DNA of 64,000 nucleotides from Flavobacterium sp. (GTDB lineage Bacteria; Bacteroidota; Bacteroidia; Flavobacteriales; Flavobacteriaceae), in the NCBI RefSeq assembly GCF_024305175.1, contig NZ_JAMWYY010000003.1, positions 52,629-116,628 on the forward strand. The letters run 5' to 3'. The notes beneath the pieces are model-generated. The model had not been told where the DNA came from. It saw only the letters and a list, made by a program, of their open reading frames with translations, and made no database searches. Below are positions 25,922-35,090 of this stretch, in pieces (within the stretch, counting starts at the first letter, position 1; each line of letters opens with the position of its first letter). Position numbers and translations under genes: made by a program.

Positions 25922-25952
25922 GCACAACTTAAAGTTGTGCCCCAAGTTGTGC
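25922..25952. repeat. Inverted plus direct repeat at the operon boundary
   Basis: GCACAACTT-A-AAGTTGTGC (25922-25940) is a perfect dyad. It is followed after CCC by a third copy of AAGTTGTGC (25944-25952). On the minus strand the dyad is followed by TTTT, so it can terminate the gene ending at 25954. The extra copy suggests an operator for the tra operon that starts just downstream. Confidence 0.6.
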
Positions 25953-25953
25953 C

Positions 25954-26640
25954 TCAATAGCTTTGGATTTTCCTGATGATCGCCTGTAACGCTGCAACAG
26001 CTGCTTCGCGGTCAGTTTCTTCCGGATTGTAGGCCTTGCTCCTGATCGAATCCGCAGAAAGATTTTCCTTATGTTCCGTCGAAAGATAGGGTATGATTGC
26101 TTTAAAAACAGCATTCATCGAACGCGCCTTGAACACTTGCGCTTCGTCGGCGCCGCGAAGGATCAGTGCAATTTGGTCGCCGGATAACATGCAATGTATT
26201 TTATACTTTGGATTGTTAGCCATTGCCCCTTCCTGTTTATCATTCACTTTTTGTTTCGGTTCATTATTTAGAAAGGCGCCATAACGATTCTCAATAAAAT
26301 CAAGCAGTTCCGTAAGGCATCCGGCAATCTTTTGGAGTAACGATTTCAAAGGCGGCGTTCCAAACGAGGCGATACTTTCATAACCTTGGCTCATTGACGA
26401 TAATGCGGTAAGTCCAAGGTGATATTTATGCACGATGTGGCGTACCTGCTCTTCTTTATTGATTGAAAAGATCTTGCCGGTCAGTTCCGATTGTACCTGA
26501 AGGCATTCTAAGGGTAGTTTCTCGGCAAGCAATTCAATGTCCGCAGTCTGTAGCCTTTCCAGATAAGGTCGTTCAGGATTAAGCGTTACGGAAATTAGCG
26601 AATCCAGCCATTCCAGTGAATATGTGCGGAAAGCTCTCAT
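25954..26640 (-). CDS. Conserved ICE protein paired with AraC regulator
   Basis: No named family was recognised with confidence. The 228-residue protein is soluble, with an N-terminal half YSLEWLDSLISVTLNPERPYLERLQ and a C-terminal module KIHCMLSGDQIALILRGADEAQVFKARSMNAVFKAIIPYLST, a pattern recalled from many Bacteroidota elements beside AraC genes. Its start overlaps the stop of the AraC gene by 4 bases, so the two are made together. Position just ahead of the tra operon suggests a role in controlling transfer; RteC-like function is possible but not shown. Confidence 0.6.
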   Translation of the reverse strand: MRAFRTYSLEWLDSLISVTLNPERPYLERLQTADIELLAEKLPLECLQVQSELTGKIFSINKEEQVRHIVHKYHLGLTALSSMSQGYESIASFGTPPLKSLLQKIAGCLTELLDFIENRYGAFLNNEPKQKVNDKQEGAMANNPKYKIHCMLSGDQIALILRGADEAQVFKARSMNAVFKAIIPYLSTEHKENLSADSIRSKAYNPEETDREAAVAALQAIIRKIQSY

Positions 26641-27497
26641 TTCCCGGGTATATTACGGTTACGATAATCGGCGGGGGTAGTACCGCTATGGCGACGGAAA
26701 AAATTTATAAACGCAGAGGACGATTTGAACCCGAGTTCTTCGGCCAGGGTGTAGATAGTTATAAGGCTCTTGTCTAGCATTTCCTTAGCTGTGTTTATCA
26801 ATGCCTGCTCTATCAGGGTCTTTGGCGTTATACCGGTAACCTCTTTTATGATTTTTGTCAGGTTACCCTGTGTCATGCAGAGGCTGTCGGCATAATAGCG
26901 CACATCGTGGTGCGTCAACACTTTTGCTGATACAAGGTTAAGAAATTTTACTGTGATTGTCTCCTTGCGCGCGTTGCCATGATATGCTGCCGGCTTGATA
27001 ATTTCACTTTCAGCCAGGCAGCTGCACATCAGGTTAAAGGTTAGCTGGCATATCGTAGCCGAGTTGGGCGAGATTGATGGTCCGCTGTTTTTTTCAAGCA
27101 GGAACAGGAGTTTCTTAATGATTTTTTGCGTATCACCATCAATTTGGAAACGATGACAGCCGTTGTCTGCCATCTTTGAGATTACCGGTGGATGTATTGT
27201 GTAGAGGCTGTTTATGATAAAGTGGCGGTTAAAGCTTACCATCCAGAACCTGGCATCCCGATTTCCGTAACTCTTAATAAAGCTATTTTTCTTGGTAAAG
27301 ATTACCTGTGAGGATTGGAGCCTGGTTTTGTGTCCTGCGCAAAGCAATTCAATGACACCCTCAAGCATGATGATTAGCATGTATTCATACTGTTGCACGC
27401 TGGAAAGGAAGGTTACAATGACAGACGAAATCGGCAATTGCAACAGCTTTACGTTCAGGTCCGGCAGCGGTATAAGGGTCATCGTATCCTGTCTCAT
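26637..27497 (-). CDS. AraC-family transcription regulator
   Basis: The 286-residue protein has an N-terminal cupin-like sensing region and a C-terminal double helix-turn-helix (about 190-285). The DNA-binding part includes YYADSLCMTQGNLTKIIKEVTGITPKTLIEQ and ELGFKSSSAFINFFRRHSGTTPADYR, the AraC signature. It is followed with a 4-base overlap by the conserved 228-residue protein, then by the tra operon, all on the same strand. It is the likeliest regulator of transfer, with the dyad at 25922-25952 as a possible target. Confidence 0.85.
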   Translation of the reverse strand: MRQDTMTLIPLPDLNVKLLQLPISSVIVTFLSSVQQYEYMLIIMLEGVIELLCAGHKTRLQSSQVIFTKKNSFIKSYGNRDARFWMVSFNRHFIINSLYTIHPPVISKMADNGCHRFQIDGDTQKIIKKLLFLLEKNSGPSISPNSATICQLTFNLMCSCLAESEIIKPAAYHGNARKETITVKFLNLVSAKVLTHHDVRYYADSLCMTQGNLTKIIKEVTGITPKTLIEQALINTAKEMLDKSLITIYTLAEELGFKSSSAFINFFRRHSGTTPADYRNRNIPGK

Positions 27498-27516
27498 TGC
27501 TTTGGTATAATGAAGA

Positions 27517-27541
27517 AATCCTGGAAGATGCTTCCAGGATT
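27517..27541 (-). terminator. Hairpin after the lipoprotein gene
   Basis: AATCCTGGAAG (27517-27527) and CTTCCAGGATT (27531-27541) form a perfect 11-base stem with a 3-base loop, just past the stop of the minus-strand lipoprotein gene. The T run is short. Confidence 0.6.
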
Positions 27542-27546
27542 GCAGG

Positions 27547-28257
27547 TTATTGTTGGTACACGTCGGTCGCGAAGGACATGATTATAGCTTGTGGTTTGGA
27601 TTCCAGTGCTGAGTTGGCGGTGGCAGCGATATTGCCGATCATCCATTCCCAATCCCTATCCCTGCGTTTTCGTTTACCATCGTGGTAGAGCGCATTGCGA
27701 AGGATGGCTGTAGTCGTCAGAAAGCCGGAGAGCTCCTCTTCCCCTATATCAGGATTAGTCATTGCCTGATCCTCATAATAGATAAGGCTTGTATGTACCT
27801 GCGAGTAAGTTGCATCGGATATTTTCAGCGCGTTTAGCTCGCCCACAATACCGGTAAAGAGATTTTGGGTAGCGGTTCCGTAATTGCTTGAAAGCAGGTT
27901 AGCAATCTCTGTTTCCTGGGTTTCAAGGTACGGGGTAATCTCAGATGGGCTGGGTGTCATATAAACTTCGTCGTTAAGCAGCGACAGAAAGCTTGGGTTC
28001 TGTAAAGCCAAAGTCTCGCCTTGTGCAATAATCTGCGATAGGCTCGGCTTATAAAGCGGCGCGTTATAATAAGCGTCCAATAGGCTTTGGTAGACAGTGC
28101 CGATATGGTCATTGGCGTTTTCCGGATTATTGGGTTCCGCACTGCCGTTTTTTCTTGAAAACGTCTGTGTGGATGTTGAGAGTTCCTCTTTAGTGCTATC
28201 GGGACTGCAGGCAGCCATGATGCATAATAAAACGATAAGTGAAGTAATTGCCTTCAT
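27547..28257 (-). CDS. Lipoprotein of unknown function
   Basis: With start ATG 28257 (MKAITSLIVLLCIMAACSPDS) the 236-residue product has a clear lipobox (AAC, Cys at about 17). No family is recognised. The mature part is mostly helical: HIGTVYQSLLDAYYNAPLYKPSLSQIIAQGE, a central acidic half, and a basic patch DGKRKRRDRDWEWMIGNIAATANSAL near the end. It is divergent from the TPR-AraC regulator gene, which may control it. Confidence 0.6.
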   Translation of the reverse strand: MKAITSLIVLLCIMAACSPDSTKEELSTSTQTFSRKNGSAEPNNPENANDHIGTVYQSLLDAYYNAPLYKPSLSQIIAQGETLALQNPSFLSLLNDEVYMTPSPSEITPYLETQETEIANLLSSNYGTATQNLFTGIVGELNALKISDATYSQVHTSLIYYEDQAMTNPDIGEEELSGFLTTTAILRNALYHDGKRKRRDRDWEWMIGNIAATANSALESKPQAIIMSFATDVYQQ

Positions 28258-28576
28258 AGTTGGATAATGTTTTATGTTACTGAATTGTTTCTTCAGTTCC
28301 ATTCACCCGGGGAGCAGAACAAGGAAATTTTTTCACGATTCCCTGCGTTTTGAATTCAGGGCAAAGCTATCTTTCAACTGTTTGCGGTACAAACCATTAC
28401 CTGTGCCGTTCCGGTATTGCAGCTGTGTAATTCCGGAATTAGCGATGCTAACTTTTAAGGTATCGTTAAGGTTTTATTAACGCTGTTTAACTTATTTTTG
28501 AAATACGCCAGTCTCCCAAATAGTAATCGTGACCGATACCTGAATTGCCATCGGTGATAGCCATACAAAAGCATTT
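28258..28576. promoter_or_regulatory. Divergent intergenic region with two palindromes and a promoter element
   Basis: ACTGAA-N7-TTCAGT (28279-28297) lies close to the lipoprotein start. CGTTAA-N7-TTAACG (28464-28482) sits where a -33 box would be, upstream of TATTTTTG (28493-28500) reading toward the regulator. ACCGAT/ATCGGT (28532-28555) could form a hairpin in the regulator leader. No gene was seen here. Confidence 0.45.
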
Positions 28577-30235
28577 ATGAGAGTAAATTTTGCGGGAGCC
28601 ATCCTATTTCTTCTTCTACCTTACTGTCTCTGGGGCCAAAAGCCCCGGGAGCAAAAAATATCGTATGACAGTTTGGTCGAGCATATCGAAATGTACCAGG
28701 GAACACCCAAGGTATGGGTCTACCTGAATGAATACCTTGCAAAGGCAAAAAAGGAAAAGGACTGGCCCCATGTAGTAGCTGCATATCAGGAAATAATGCA
28801 CGAGTGTGATGAAAGCAGGCGCCTGTTGTACGCCGACAGTATGATTATTGCAGCGAAGAAATCTGCAGATAAGGATTTGATCGGTTCAGCGTATCTCTCC
28901 AAAGGTGTAGTGTACTACCAGCATAAATGCCATCGCTCAGCTTTGGATAATTATCTTGTGGCCAACCGTTACCTCCTCCAAACGAAAGATCAATATCTGA
29001 TACACAAAGTAAAATACAGTATCGCGCAGATAAAATACTATTTGGGCTATTATAATGAAGCGATATCTTTATTCAGGCAATGTGTTGAGTACTACCGGGA
29101 CAACGATCCCATCCCCTATCTTATTTCCCTGCACAGCTTAAGCCTGTGCTATACATATACCGGAAATTTGGCTCTGGCAGAAAACACCAGCGAATCCGCC
29201 GTTGCTGAAAGCAAGCGCCTTGGGGTTAAGCTTCTGCTCCCATACATTGAAATGGCCGACGGAATTAATGATTACAAAAGAAACAGGTTTAATGATGCCA
29301 TTACACATCTGGACTATTCACTGCCGGAACTGCGCAAGGCAGACGACTTCGCCAACGAGGCCGTAGCAAATTTTTACCTTGGCAAGGCCTACTACGGAAA
29401 AGGAGAGACAAAAAGAGCTATAGGCTACTTCCTTAAAGTAGACAGTGCGTTTGTTGCCAGGCAATATATCAGGCCAGACCTGCGGGAAAGTTATGAATAC
29501 CTTATCAGGTACTATAACATAAAAAAGGTCCCTGCATTGGAGTTAAAGTATATTGACAGGCTTTTAAGTGCAGATAGCATCTTAAATCTAAGGTTTCGTT
29601 ACTTGGTTTCAAAGGTTCACAAGGAATATGACACCGCACATTTGCTCGCGGAAAAAGAAAGGCTGCAAGCCAGCTTATCAAGGAGCTGTTATTACGGATG
29701 GATGATCAAAGTGCTGTTGATGGTTGTACTTATAGCTGCAATAATCATTGTGAGGCGATACCTCAGGCTGCGTAAGCTCTATAAACAGAGATTTGAAGTC
29801 CTATTAAAAAAAGACCTGTTGCAAGAACCTGAGCCGATAATCAGTGATAATGCGGAGCTGGATATAAATCCTGCCATCGTGCAAAATATAATTACAAAGC
29901 TACAGGATTTCGAGAGAAAGAAAGGCTTTCTTAAAAAGGATCTCACTGCCACAAAGCTTGCCGAAAACTTTGATACCAATTACAAATACCTTTCAAAAGT
30001 GATACGTCATCAAAAGCAAAAGAGCTTTGTCAATTATATCAACGACCTTAGGATCGATTACCTGGTAAATCGATTAAAGGCAGAGCCACTTCTGAAGAGA
30101 TATACAAATGGTGCTTTGGCTGAGGAATCAGGGTTTAGCACGGCGCAGCATTTTGTGACGGCGTTTAAGAAGAGGACGGGGATATCACCAGGATATTTTG
30201 TAGGAGAGTTACAAAAAGAAATCATTCGTAATTAA
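28577..30235 (+). CDS. TPR - membrane helix - AraC-type HTH regulator
   Basis: The 552-residue protein has a signal peptide (FAGAILFLLLPYCLWGQ), then about 330 residues of TPR-like helical repeats (GSAYLSKGVVYYQHKCHRSALDNYL, SLHSLSLCYTYTGNLALAE). A membrane helix follows (VLLMVVLIAAIIIV, about 375-395) and a cytoplasmic AraC-type DNA-binding domain (about 450-552, with KLAENFDTNYKYLSKVI and AEESGFSTAQHFVTAFKKRTGISPGYF). This is a one-piece envelope sensor, a type frequent in Bacteroidota. It probably senses a periplasmic signal and controls nearby cargo, perhaps the lipoprotein or the SusC/D cluster (inference). Confidence 0.8.
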   Translation: MRVNFAGAILFLLLPYCLWGQKPREQKISYDSLVEHIEMYQGTPKVWVYLNEYLAKAKKEKDWPHVVAAYQEIMHECDESRRLLYADSMIIAAKKSADKDLIGSAYLSKGVVYYQHKCHRSALDNYLVANRYLLQTKDQYLIHKVKYSIAQIKYYLGYYNEAISLFRQCVEYYRDNDPIPYLISLHSLSLCYTYTGNLALAENTSESAVAESKRLGVKLLLPYIEMADGINDYKRNRFNDAITHLDYSLPELRKADDFANEAVANFYLGKAYYGKGETKRAIGYFLKVDSAFVARQYIRPDLRESYEYLIRYYNIKKVPALELKYIDRLLSADSILNLRFRYLVSKVHKEYDTAHLLAEKERLQASLSRSCYYGWMIKVLLMVVLIAAIIIVRRYLRLRKLYKQRFEVLLKKDLLQEPEPIISDNAELDINPAIVQNIITKLQDFERKKGFLKKDLTATKLAENFDTNYKYLSKVIRHQKQKSFVNYINDLRIDYLVNRLKAEPLLKRYTNGALAEESGFSTAQHFVTAFKKRTGISPGYFVGELQKEIIRN

Positions 30236-30346
30236 ACAATACAGCCAAATCAACATCCAATATAGCCCATCAGTAAGTCATTGCTATTGATACATTATTA
30301 TTTTACATTATATTCGCGTATATTTCTTTTTACATATATTTTTTCA

Positions 30347-31729
30347 ATGGATATAACTGCCAAATTGTGGTCTTTTTGTCATATCTTAAGGCAAGATGGC
30401 GTAGACAATGCTGACTATATAGAACAATTAACCTATCTCCTTTTTTTAAAAATGGCTGATGAAAGTGGTATATCTGTCCCTCAAAATTGCCAATGGAGTA
30501 ATCTCATAACGAGAGAGGGAGAAGAATTGAAGAAGTATTATGAACAGCTCCTACTGAATTTAAAAAAAGAGAAGGGAATTTTGGGACAAATTTTCCAAGA
30601 ACCAATTGCTAAAATCAAGAATCCGGTAAGTTTAAAGAAAATTGTAGACGGTATCGAGGCAATTGGGTGGACAGAATTGGAAAAAGATGTACAAGGAGAA
30701 GCATTTGAAGGACTACTGGACAAGATAGCTAATGAGGGGAAAAAGGGTGCCGGACAATTTTTTACTCCAAGACCACTCATCCAAGCAATCGTTGAAGTTG
30801 TGAGGCCTAATCCCTTGGAGAAAAAAGATTTTAAAATTTCTGATGTTGCCTGCGGCACAGCAGGCTTCTTAACCATGGCAGTAGATTGGGCGAAGAAAAA
30901 TACTAATCATAGTGAACTAGCTAAAATCAAAAACAAATCATACTATGGCCAAGAGCTTGTGGTGAGACCATATCGTTTGGCTTTAATGAATTTGTTTCTA
31001 CATGGTATTATTCCAAATCTAACTTTGGGAGATTCGATATACAGCCCCGTCGAACATAAATACAAGTTTGATTGCATAATAACTAATCCACCATTTGGCA
31101 CTCGTGGTGTTTCGGGATCTCCAAAAATAAGAAAGTTCATGGTGGACACTAGTAACATTCAAATAAATTTTATTCAACATATAAATGAAGTGTTGGCAGT
31201 TAATGGACGTGCAGCAATTGTTTTACCGGACAGTAGCCTAACTGATAGTAAAGCTAAAGAAGTATGGAAAAATATTTTACAAGATGGTCATTGCAATTTG
31301 CATACTATTTTAAAACTACCCAAAGGCACCTTTAATCCATATGCCGCTGGAGTAAAAGCTTGTGTAGTCTTTCTTCAAAAAGGTATGCCAACAAAAGAAT
31401 TATGGGTATACGATGCAAGAACTGACGTCCAAGACGTAACGAAAACCTCCCGCCCACTACAATACGATTTACACTTCGCGGACTTTGTGAAATCATATGG
31501 CCAAAAATATGACGGAACAGGCTTCAGAGAAGAATCAAATAGATTTAAAAAATATACTTTTCAGCAAGTCGTGGAAAGAGGTTATGACTTATCGTTTACT
31601 AACATTTTTGAACCTGAAAAACTGGAGGATCCATCATTTTATTTAGAAAAGCTCATAGGAAATTATCAAGAGCAACTCACATCATTACAAGCTTTAAAAG
31701 AACTATTAAATGTGAAAGGTGATGCGTAA
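30347..31729 (+). CDS. hsdM: Type I restriction-modification methyltransferase subunit HsdM
   Basis: Starting at ATG 30347 the product has 460 residues. It has the N-terminal helical HsdM region (LWSFCHILRQDGVDNADYIEQLTYLLFLKMADE), SAM-binding motif I VACGTAGFLT and catalytic motif IV TNPPFG, so it is an N6-adenine DNA methyltransferase that works with HsdS. The frame extends to 30281, but those residues are hydrophobic and unlike the family. The region is visibly AT-rich compared with the tra genes. The hsdS start overlaps its stop by 8 bases. Confidence 0.93.
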   Translation: MDITAKLWSFCHILRQDGVDNADYIEQLTYLLFLKMADESGISVPQNCQWSNLITREGEELKKYYEQLLLNLKKEKGILGQIFQEPIAKIKNPVSLKKIVDGIEAIGWTELEKDVQGEAFEGLLDKIANEGKKGAGQFFTPRPLIQAIVEVVRPNPLEKKDFKISDVACGTAGFLTMAVDWAKKNTNHSELAKIKNKSYYGQELVVRPYRLALMNLFLHGIIPNLTLGDSIYSPVEHKYKFDCIITNPPFGTRGVSGSPKIRKFMVDTSNIQINFIQHINEVLAVNGRAAIVLPDSSLTDSKAKEVWKNILQDGHCNLHTILKLPKGTFNPYAAGVKACVVFLQKGMPTKELWVYDARTDVQDVTKTSRPLQYDLHFADFVKSYGQKYDGTGFREESNRFKKYTFQQVVERGYDLSFTNIFEPEKLEDPSFYLEKLIGNYQEQLTSLQALKELLNVKGDA

Positions 31730-33437
31730 TTTTCTGTTTAAAATAGACTTAAGAGATATTTTATTTGTCCAAAAAGGAACAAAACCATCCATACTACGGA
31801 AAAAAAACTTCGATAAAGCCGTTCCTTATCTTGATATCCATGCCCTGGAAAATTTTGAAATTCGTGAATACACATATGCAGAACTCGGCAATATTGCTAA
31901 TAACTCTGATGTTCTTATGGTATGGGATGGTTCTAGATCAGGGTTGTGCTTTTTGGGTCAACATGGTGCTATAGGCTCAACTTTAATGCGACTGACGCCT
32001 ATTGAGTTCAACACAAAATATGTATATTATTTTATCAAAAGTAAGTTTCAATTTATAAATAAAAATACGAAAGGCAACAGTATCCCACATGTCGATCCAG
32101 ACGTACTTCTTGATTTAAAGATACCATATGTTCCGATTACGGAGCAGGTAGATATCGTTAAAGAAATTGAGCTTAAACTTAATAACAGTAAACACATATT
32201 TAATTTTCAGAAGAAGCAATTTATTAATAGCCTGAAATCCAATGTTAGTTATGATTCCAAAAACACGGATATAGATATCGACATTATAAAACATCTACAA
32301 AATTTTAAGCAATCGGTTCTTAGACAAGCTTATTCCGGCGAGTTATCCTCGGAATATAGAAAATCCCTGACTGATGCTTCAAATTTCAGCAGTGAGAGCT
32401 ATGAACAGTATCTGTCCGAATTTAGCGTGCCGGATAGTTGGAAATGGAATAACTTCAAAAATATCTCTCAAATTAGCGTAGGTGCTACGCCGAAACGTAG
32501 TGTTAAAGCCTATTGGGGTGGACACATACCATGGGTTAGCAGTGGAGAAGTAAATAATTCCTTTATAAATGCTAGCAAAGAAAAAATAACAAAATTAGCC
32601 GTTGAAAGTACCAATCTCAAATTGTTAAGTAAAGGTACTATACTGATGGCTATGGTAGGAGAAGGCAAAACGAGGGGACAAGTTGGGCTTCTAAAAATAG
32701 AGGCATGCACAAATCAAAATGTTTGTGCAATAACCTTAAACGATGGTATAGACCCTCTCTTTGTCTTTTACTATTTGCAAATGAAATATTTAGAAATCAG
32801 AAATGAATCCATTAATGCTAGATCAAGTAGCAGTCAATCGGCCTTAAATAGCATTATTGTTGGCAATCTAAACATTTGTTTACCTAGTTATGAAGAGCAG
32901 AAATTTATTTCGCAAAAGATTGAAAAAATTTTAAAGATTGTTGATAAGCTACAAATTGATTTTAATCAGGCACAATTAGAAATGGAAAATCTGGAACTTG
33001 CAATTTTGAGTGAAGCTTACATTGGGAGCTACGATGAGCCTAATTCGGTAAAACATGATTTTGAAAAGTTGCTTAAAGCAATTGAAACGACAAAGACTAG
33101 GATTGAAGAGGATAGAAACAATATTCGAAAAGTCCAGGCAAAATTTAAAAAAGAGCACTTTATGAAAAATATTAAAGAAAATATTATTTCGGAAATTAAG
33201 AAAGAAGCTTATATTACATTACAAGGTAAAGACATTTCAAATGATGACAAGATAAACTTATTTGAAAGTCTAAATTCAAGTATACCGGACATGGATTTTG
33301 ATGATTTTTCAAAAGCTTTCTTAGAACTAGCACAGGAAAAACTATTTAAGAATGATCCTGATCCTTTTTTTATTGCAAAAAGCGTTAATGGCAAACTGGT
33401 TCATACAATAATTAATTATGAAAATTCAGTATCTTAA
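31722..33437 (+). CDS. hsdS: Type I specificity subunit HsdS
   Basis: The product of about 571 residues has two target-recognition domains. The first begins at the N-terminus and ends with IPHVDPDVLLDLKIPYVPITEQVDIVKEIE. The second begins VPDSWKWNNFKNISQISVGATPKRSVKAYWGGHIPWVSSGEV and ends with LPSYEEQKFISQKIEKIL. Each is followed by a coiled-coil spacer. A C-terminal extension of about 120 residues (about 455-571) goes beyond a usual HsdS and could dock extra partners (inference). It should read a bipartite DNA target for HsdM. Its end overlaps the ATPase gene by 20 bases. Confidence 0.9.
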   Translation: MRNFLFKIDLRDILFVQKGTKPSILRKKNFDKAVPYLDIHALENFEIREYTYAELGNIANNSDVLMVWDGSRSGLCFLGQHGAIGSTLMRLTPIEFNTKYVYYFIKSKFQFINKNTKGNSIPHVDPDVLLDLKIPYVPITEQVDIVKEIELKLNNSKHIFNFQKKQFINSLKSNVSYDSKNTDIDIDIIKHLQNFKQSVLRQAYSGELSSEYRKSLTDASNFSSESYEQYLSEFSVPDSWKWNNFKNISQISVGATPKRSVKAYWGGHIPWVSSGEVNNSFINASKEKITKLAVESTNLKLLSKGTILMAMVGEGKTRGQVGLLKIEACTNQNVCAITLNDGIDPLFVFYYLQMKYLEIRNESINARSSSSQSALNSIIVGNLNICLPSYEEQKFISQKIEKILKIVDKLQIDFNQAQLEMENLELAILSEAYIGSYDEPNSVKHDFEKLLKAIETTKTRIEEDRNNIRKVQAKFKKEHFMKNIKENIISEIKKEAYITLQGKDISNDDKINLFESLNSSIPDMDFDDFSKAFLELAQEKLFKNDPDPFFIAKSVNGKLVHTIINYENSVS

Positions 33438-35088
33438 ACTTTTAAATAAATATCGAAGCCTAGAGCCATTCGAGTATCAATTTTTAAAGCATCCTTTATT
33501 GCTAGATAAGATTGATCCTATCTGTTTGGTTGGCTTGAATGGAAGTGGAAAATCGAACTTCTTAGAACTACTATCTGATATATTCTATGAGATTGAGGTA
33601 TACTTTCTCTATACACACAAGTTATACTTAAATAACAGCCCCAAATACTTTCCATATTCAGATAACAAATCAAAAACCAGTATTCTGTTTCATATAGAAT
33701 ATGAAATTACTGTAAAACAGAAGCGTGAGACCATAAGGATAATTCGTACTCGTGAGAGAGATGAAATTAAGTTTTATAGAAAGAGCATTAAAAAAAATTC
33801 ATTACAAAAAGATGATTTTGTCAAAGTCAATGCCCTTAACGCCAGAGATTATATTCCCTTAACCGTTGCTTATACTTCCGGATTAAATGATTTACTTACT
33901 CTACCTTATGTAGATTTGCAAGACTATTATGCGGAACAAGTAGCTAATGAAGCCATTTCTAGTGTAAATCCTGCACAAAAAATTCTATCACCGAATCTTT
34001 TATTACTTAATTACGATTCAAATGCCGCAATTGTCGTGTCAAATTTCATTCTTGCTGAAACAAATAAGCAGGAAATTTTCACTAACAATCTTAGGGTGTC
34101 CGGAATGAATACTTTTCGTATAGTAATTAGATTACATAAGCTTTATGGAAACAAAAAAGTACAAATAACCCAAGAACTTAACACTTACATTGAACAGTTG
34201 AAAGATTGCGCAACGCTCGCAAACATCAGTATTGATGACGTAAAAGGCAATGAATATGTATTTGACTTTCTCGTGAACAAAATAACGATAAATTTATTTA
34301 AAGATAAGTTTGGCAATGTCCAAAATTTATTTGAGGCATTAACCAAACTAAATTTGTTAAATACACTATGTATTCAAAAAAAATATAAAGACTTACTAAG
34401 AAAAAAGAGGGAGAAAGGACAACTTATCAAATTTCCACAGATTGCCTCTCTTGATAAAATCTTTAGTATTGAGAACATCGAACTAGTTCTCAAGCACCCT
34501 GAGGTGAGAACAGAGTATGAAAAAATAAGTGATGGCGAGCATCAATTTATTCATATCTTGGGCGGAATCCTACTTTTTGATACTAAGAAGGCAGATAGAG
34601 ATATTCTATATCTTTTAGATGAACCTGATACTCATTTTAATCCTTTATGGCGGAGTGACTTCTTTTATCAGATGGACAAAGTATTAGCGAATAAAAATGT
34701 AGAGTTCGTCGTGACTACTCATTCGCCGTTCATATTGTCTGACTGTCACGGCTATAATGTCTTTAAATTTAAAAGAACCGAGGGTAAAGTAACCTTTTCA
34801 AGGGTTGAAAAAGAAACATATGGAGCGACTTATGAAAACGTTACGGAAAGCTTATTTGATCCCAACGATGATGATTACAAGCACTTTGATAGTCGAATCG
34901 CAAAACTGGCATTTTTAGATATTGAAAAACTCCACAGCGAAATTGCTGAAATTGATAGCCATCAGCAATGGATCGAAAAGAGAGAGAATTTTTTAAGTAG
35001 AATTCGTATGCTCGGCGAATCAGTTGACAGATTATATCTTCTCGATGAGTTTTCAAAGTGTGACCAGAAATTTAAAGAAGAGGTCTAG
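33418..35088 (+). CDS. Restriction-system-associated AAA/ABC-type ATPase
   Basis: The 556-residue protein has Walker A GLNGSGKSNFLELL (about 39-52), an ABC-like signature ISDGEHQFIHIL, Walker B LYLLDEPDTHFNP (about 397-409) and an H-loop VVTTHSPFILSD (about 433). This is the layout of SMC/OLD-like defence ATPases. From memory, related proteins are catalogued as restriction system-associated AAA family ATPases. It takes the place where hsdR would be expected. The next gene, an HNH-type protein, starts 2 bases after its stop. This resembles the PtuA-PtuB pair of Septu. Confidence 0.85.
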   Translation: MKIQYLKLLNKYRSLEPFEYQFLKHPLLLDKIDPICLVGLNGSGKSNFLELLSDIFYEIEVYFLYTHKLYLNNSPKYFPYSDNKSKTSILFHIEYEITVKQKRETIRIIRTRERDEIKFYRKSIKKNSLQKDDFVKVNALNARDYIPLTVAYTSGLNDLLTLPYVDLQDYYAEQVANEAISSVNPAQKILSPNLLLLNYDSNAAIVVSNFILAETNKQEIFTNNLRVSGMNTFRIVIRLHKLYGNKKVQITQELNTYIEQLKDCATLANISIDDVKGNEYVFDFLVNKITINLFKDKFGNVQNLFEALTKLNLLNTLCIQKKYKDLLRKKREKGQLIKFPQIASLDKIFSIENIELVLKHPEVRTEYEKISDGEHQFIHILGGILLFDTKKADRDILYLLDEPDTHFNPLWRSDFFYQMDKVLANKNVEFVVTTHSPFILSDCHGYNVFKFKRTEGKVTFSRVEKETYGATYENVTESLFDPNDDDYKHFDSRIAKLAFLDIEKLHSEIAEIDSHQQWIEKRENFLSRIRMLGESVDRLYLLDEFSKCDQKFKEEV

Positions 35089-35090
35089 CT

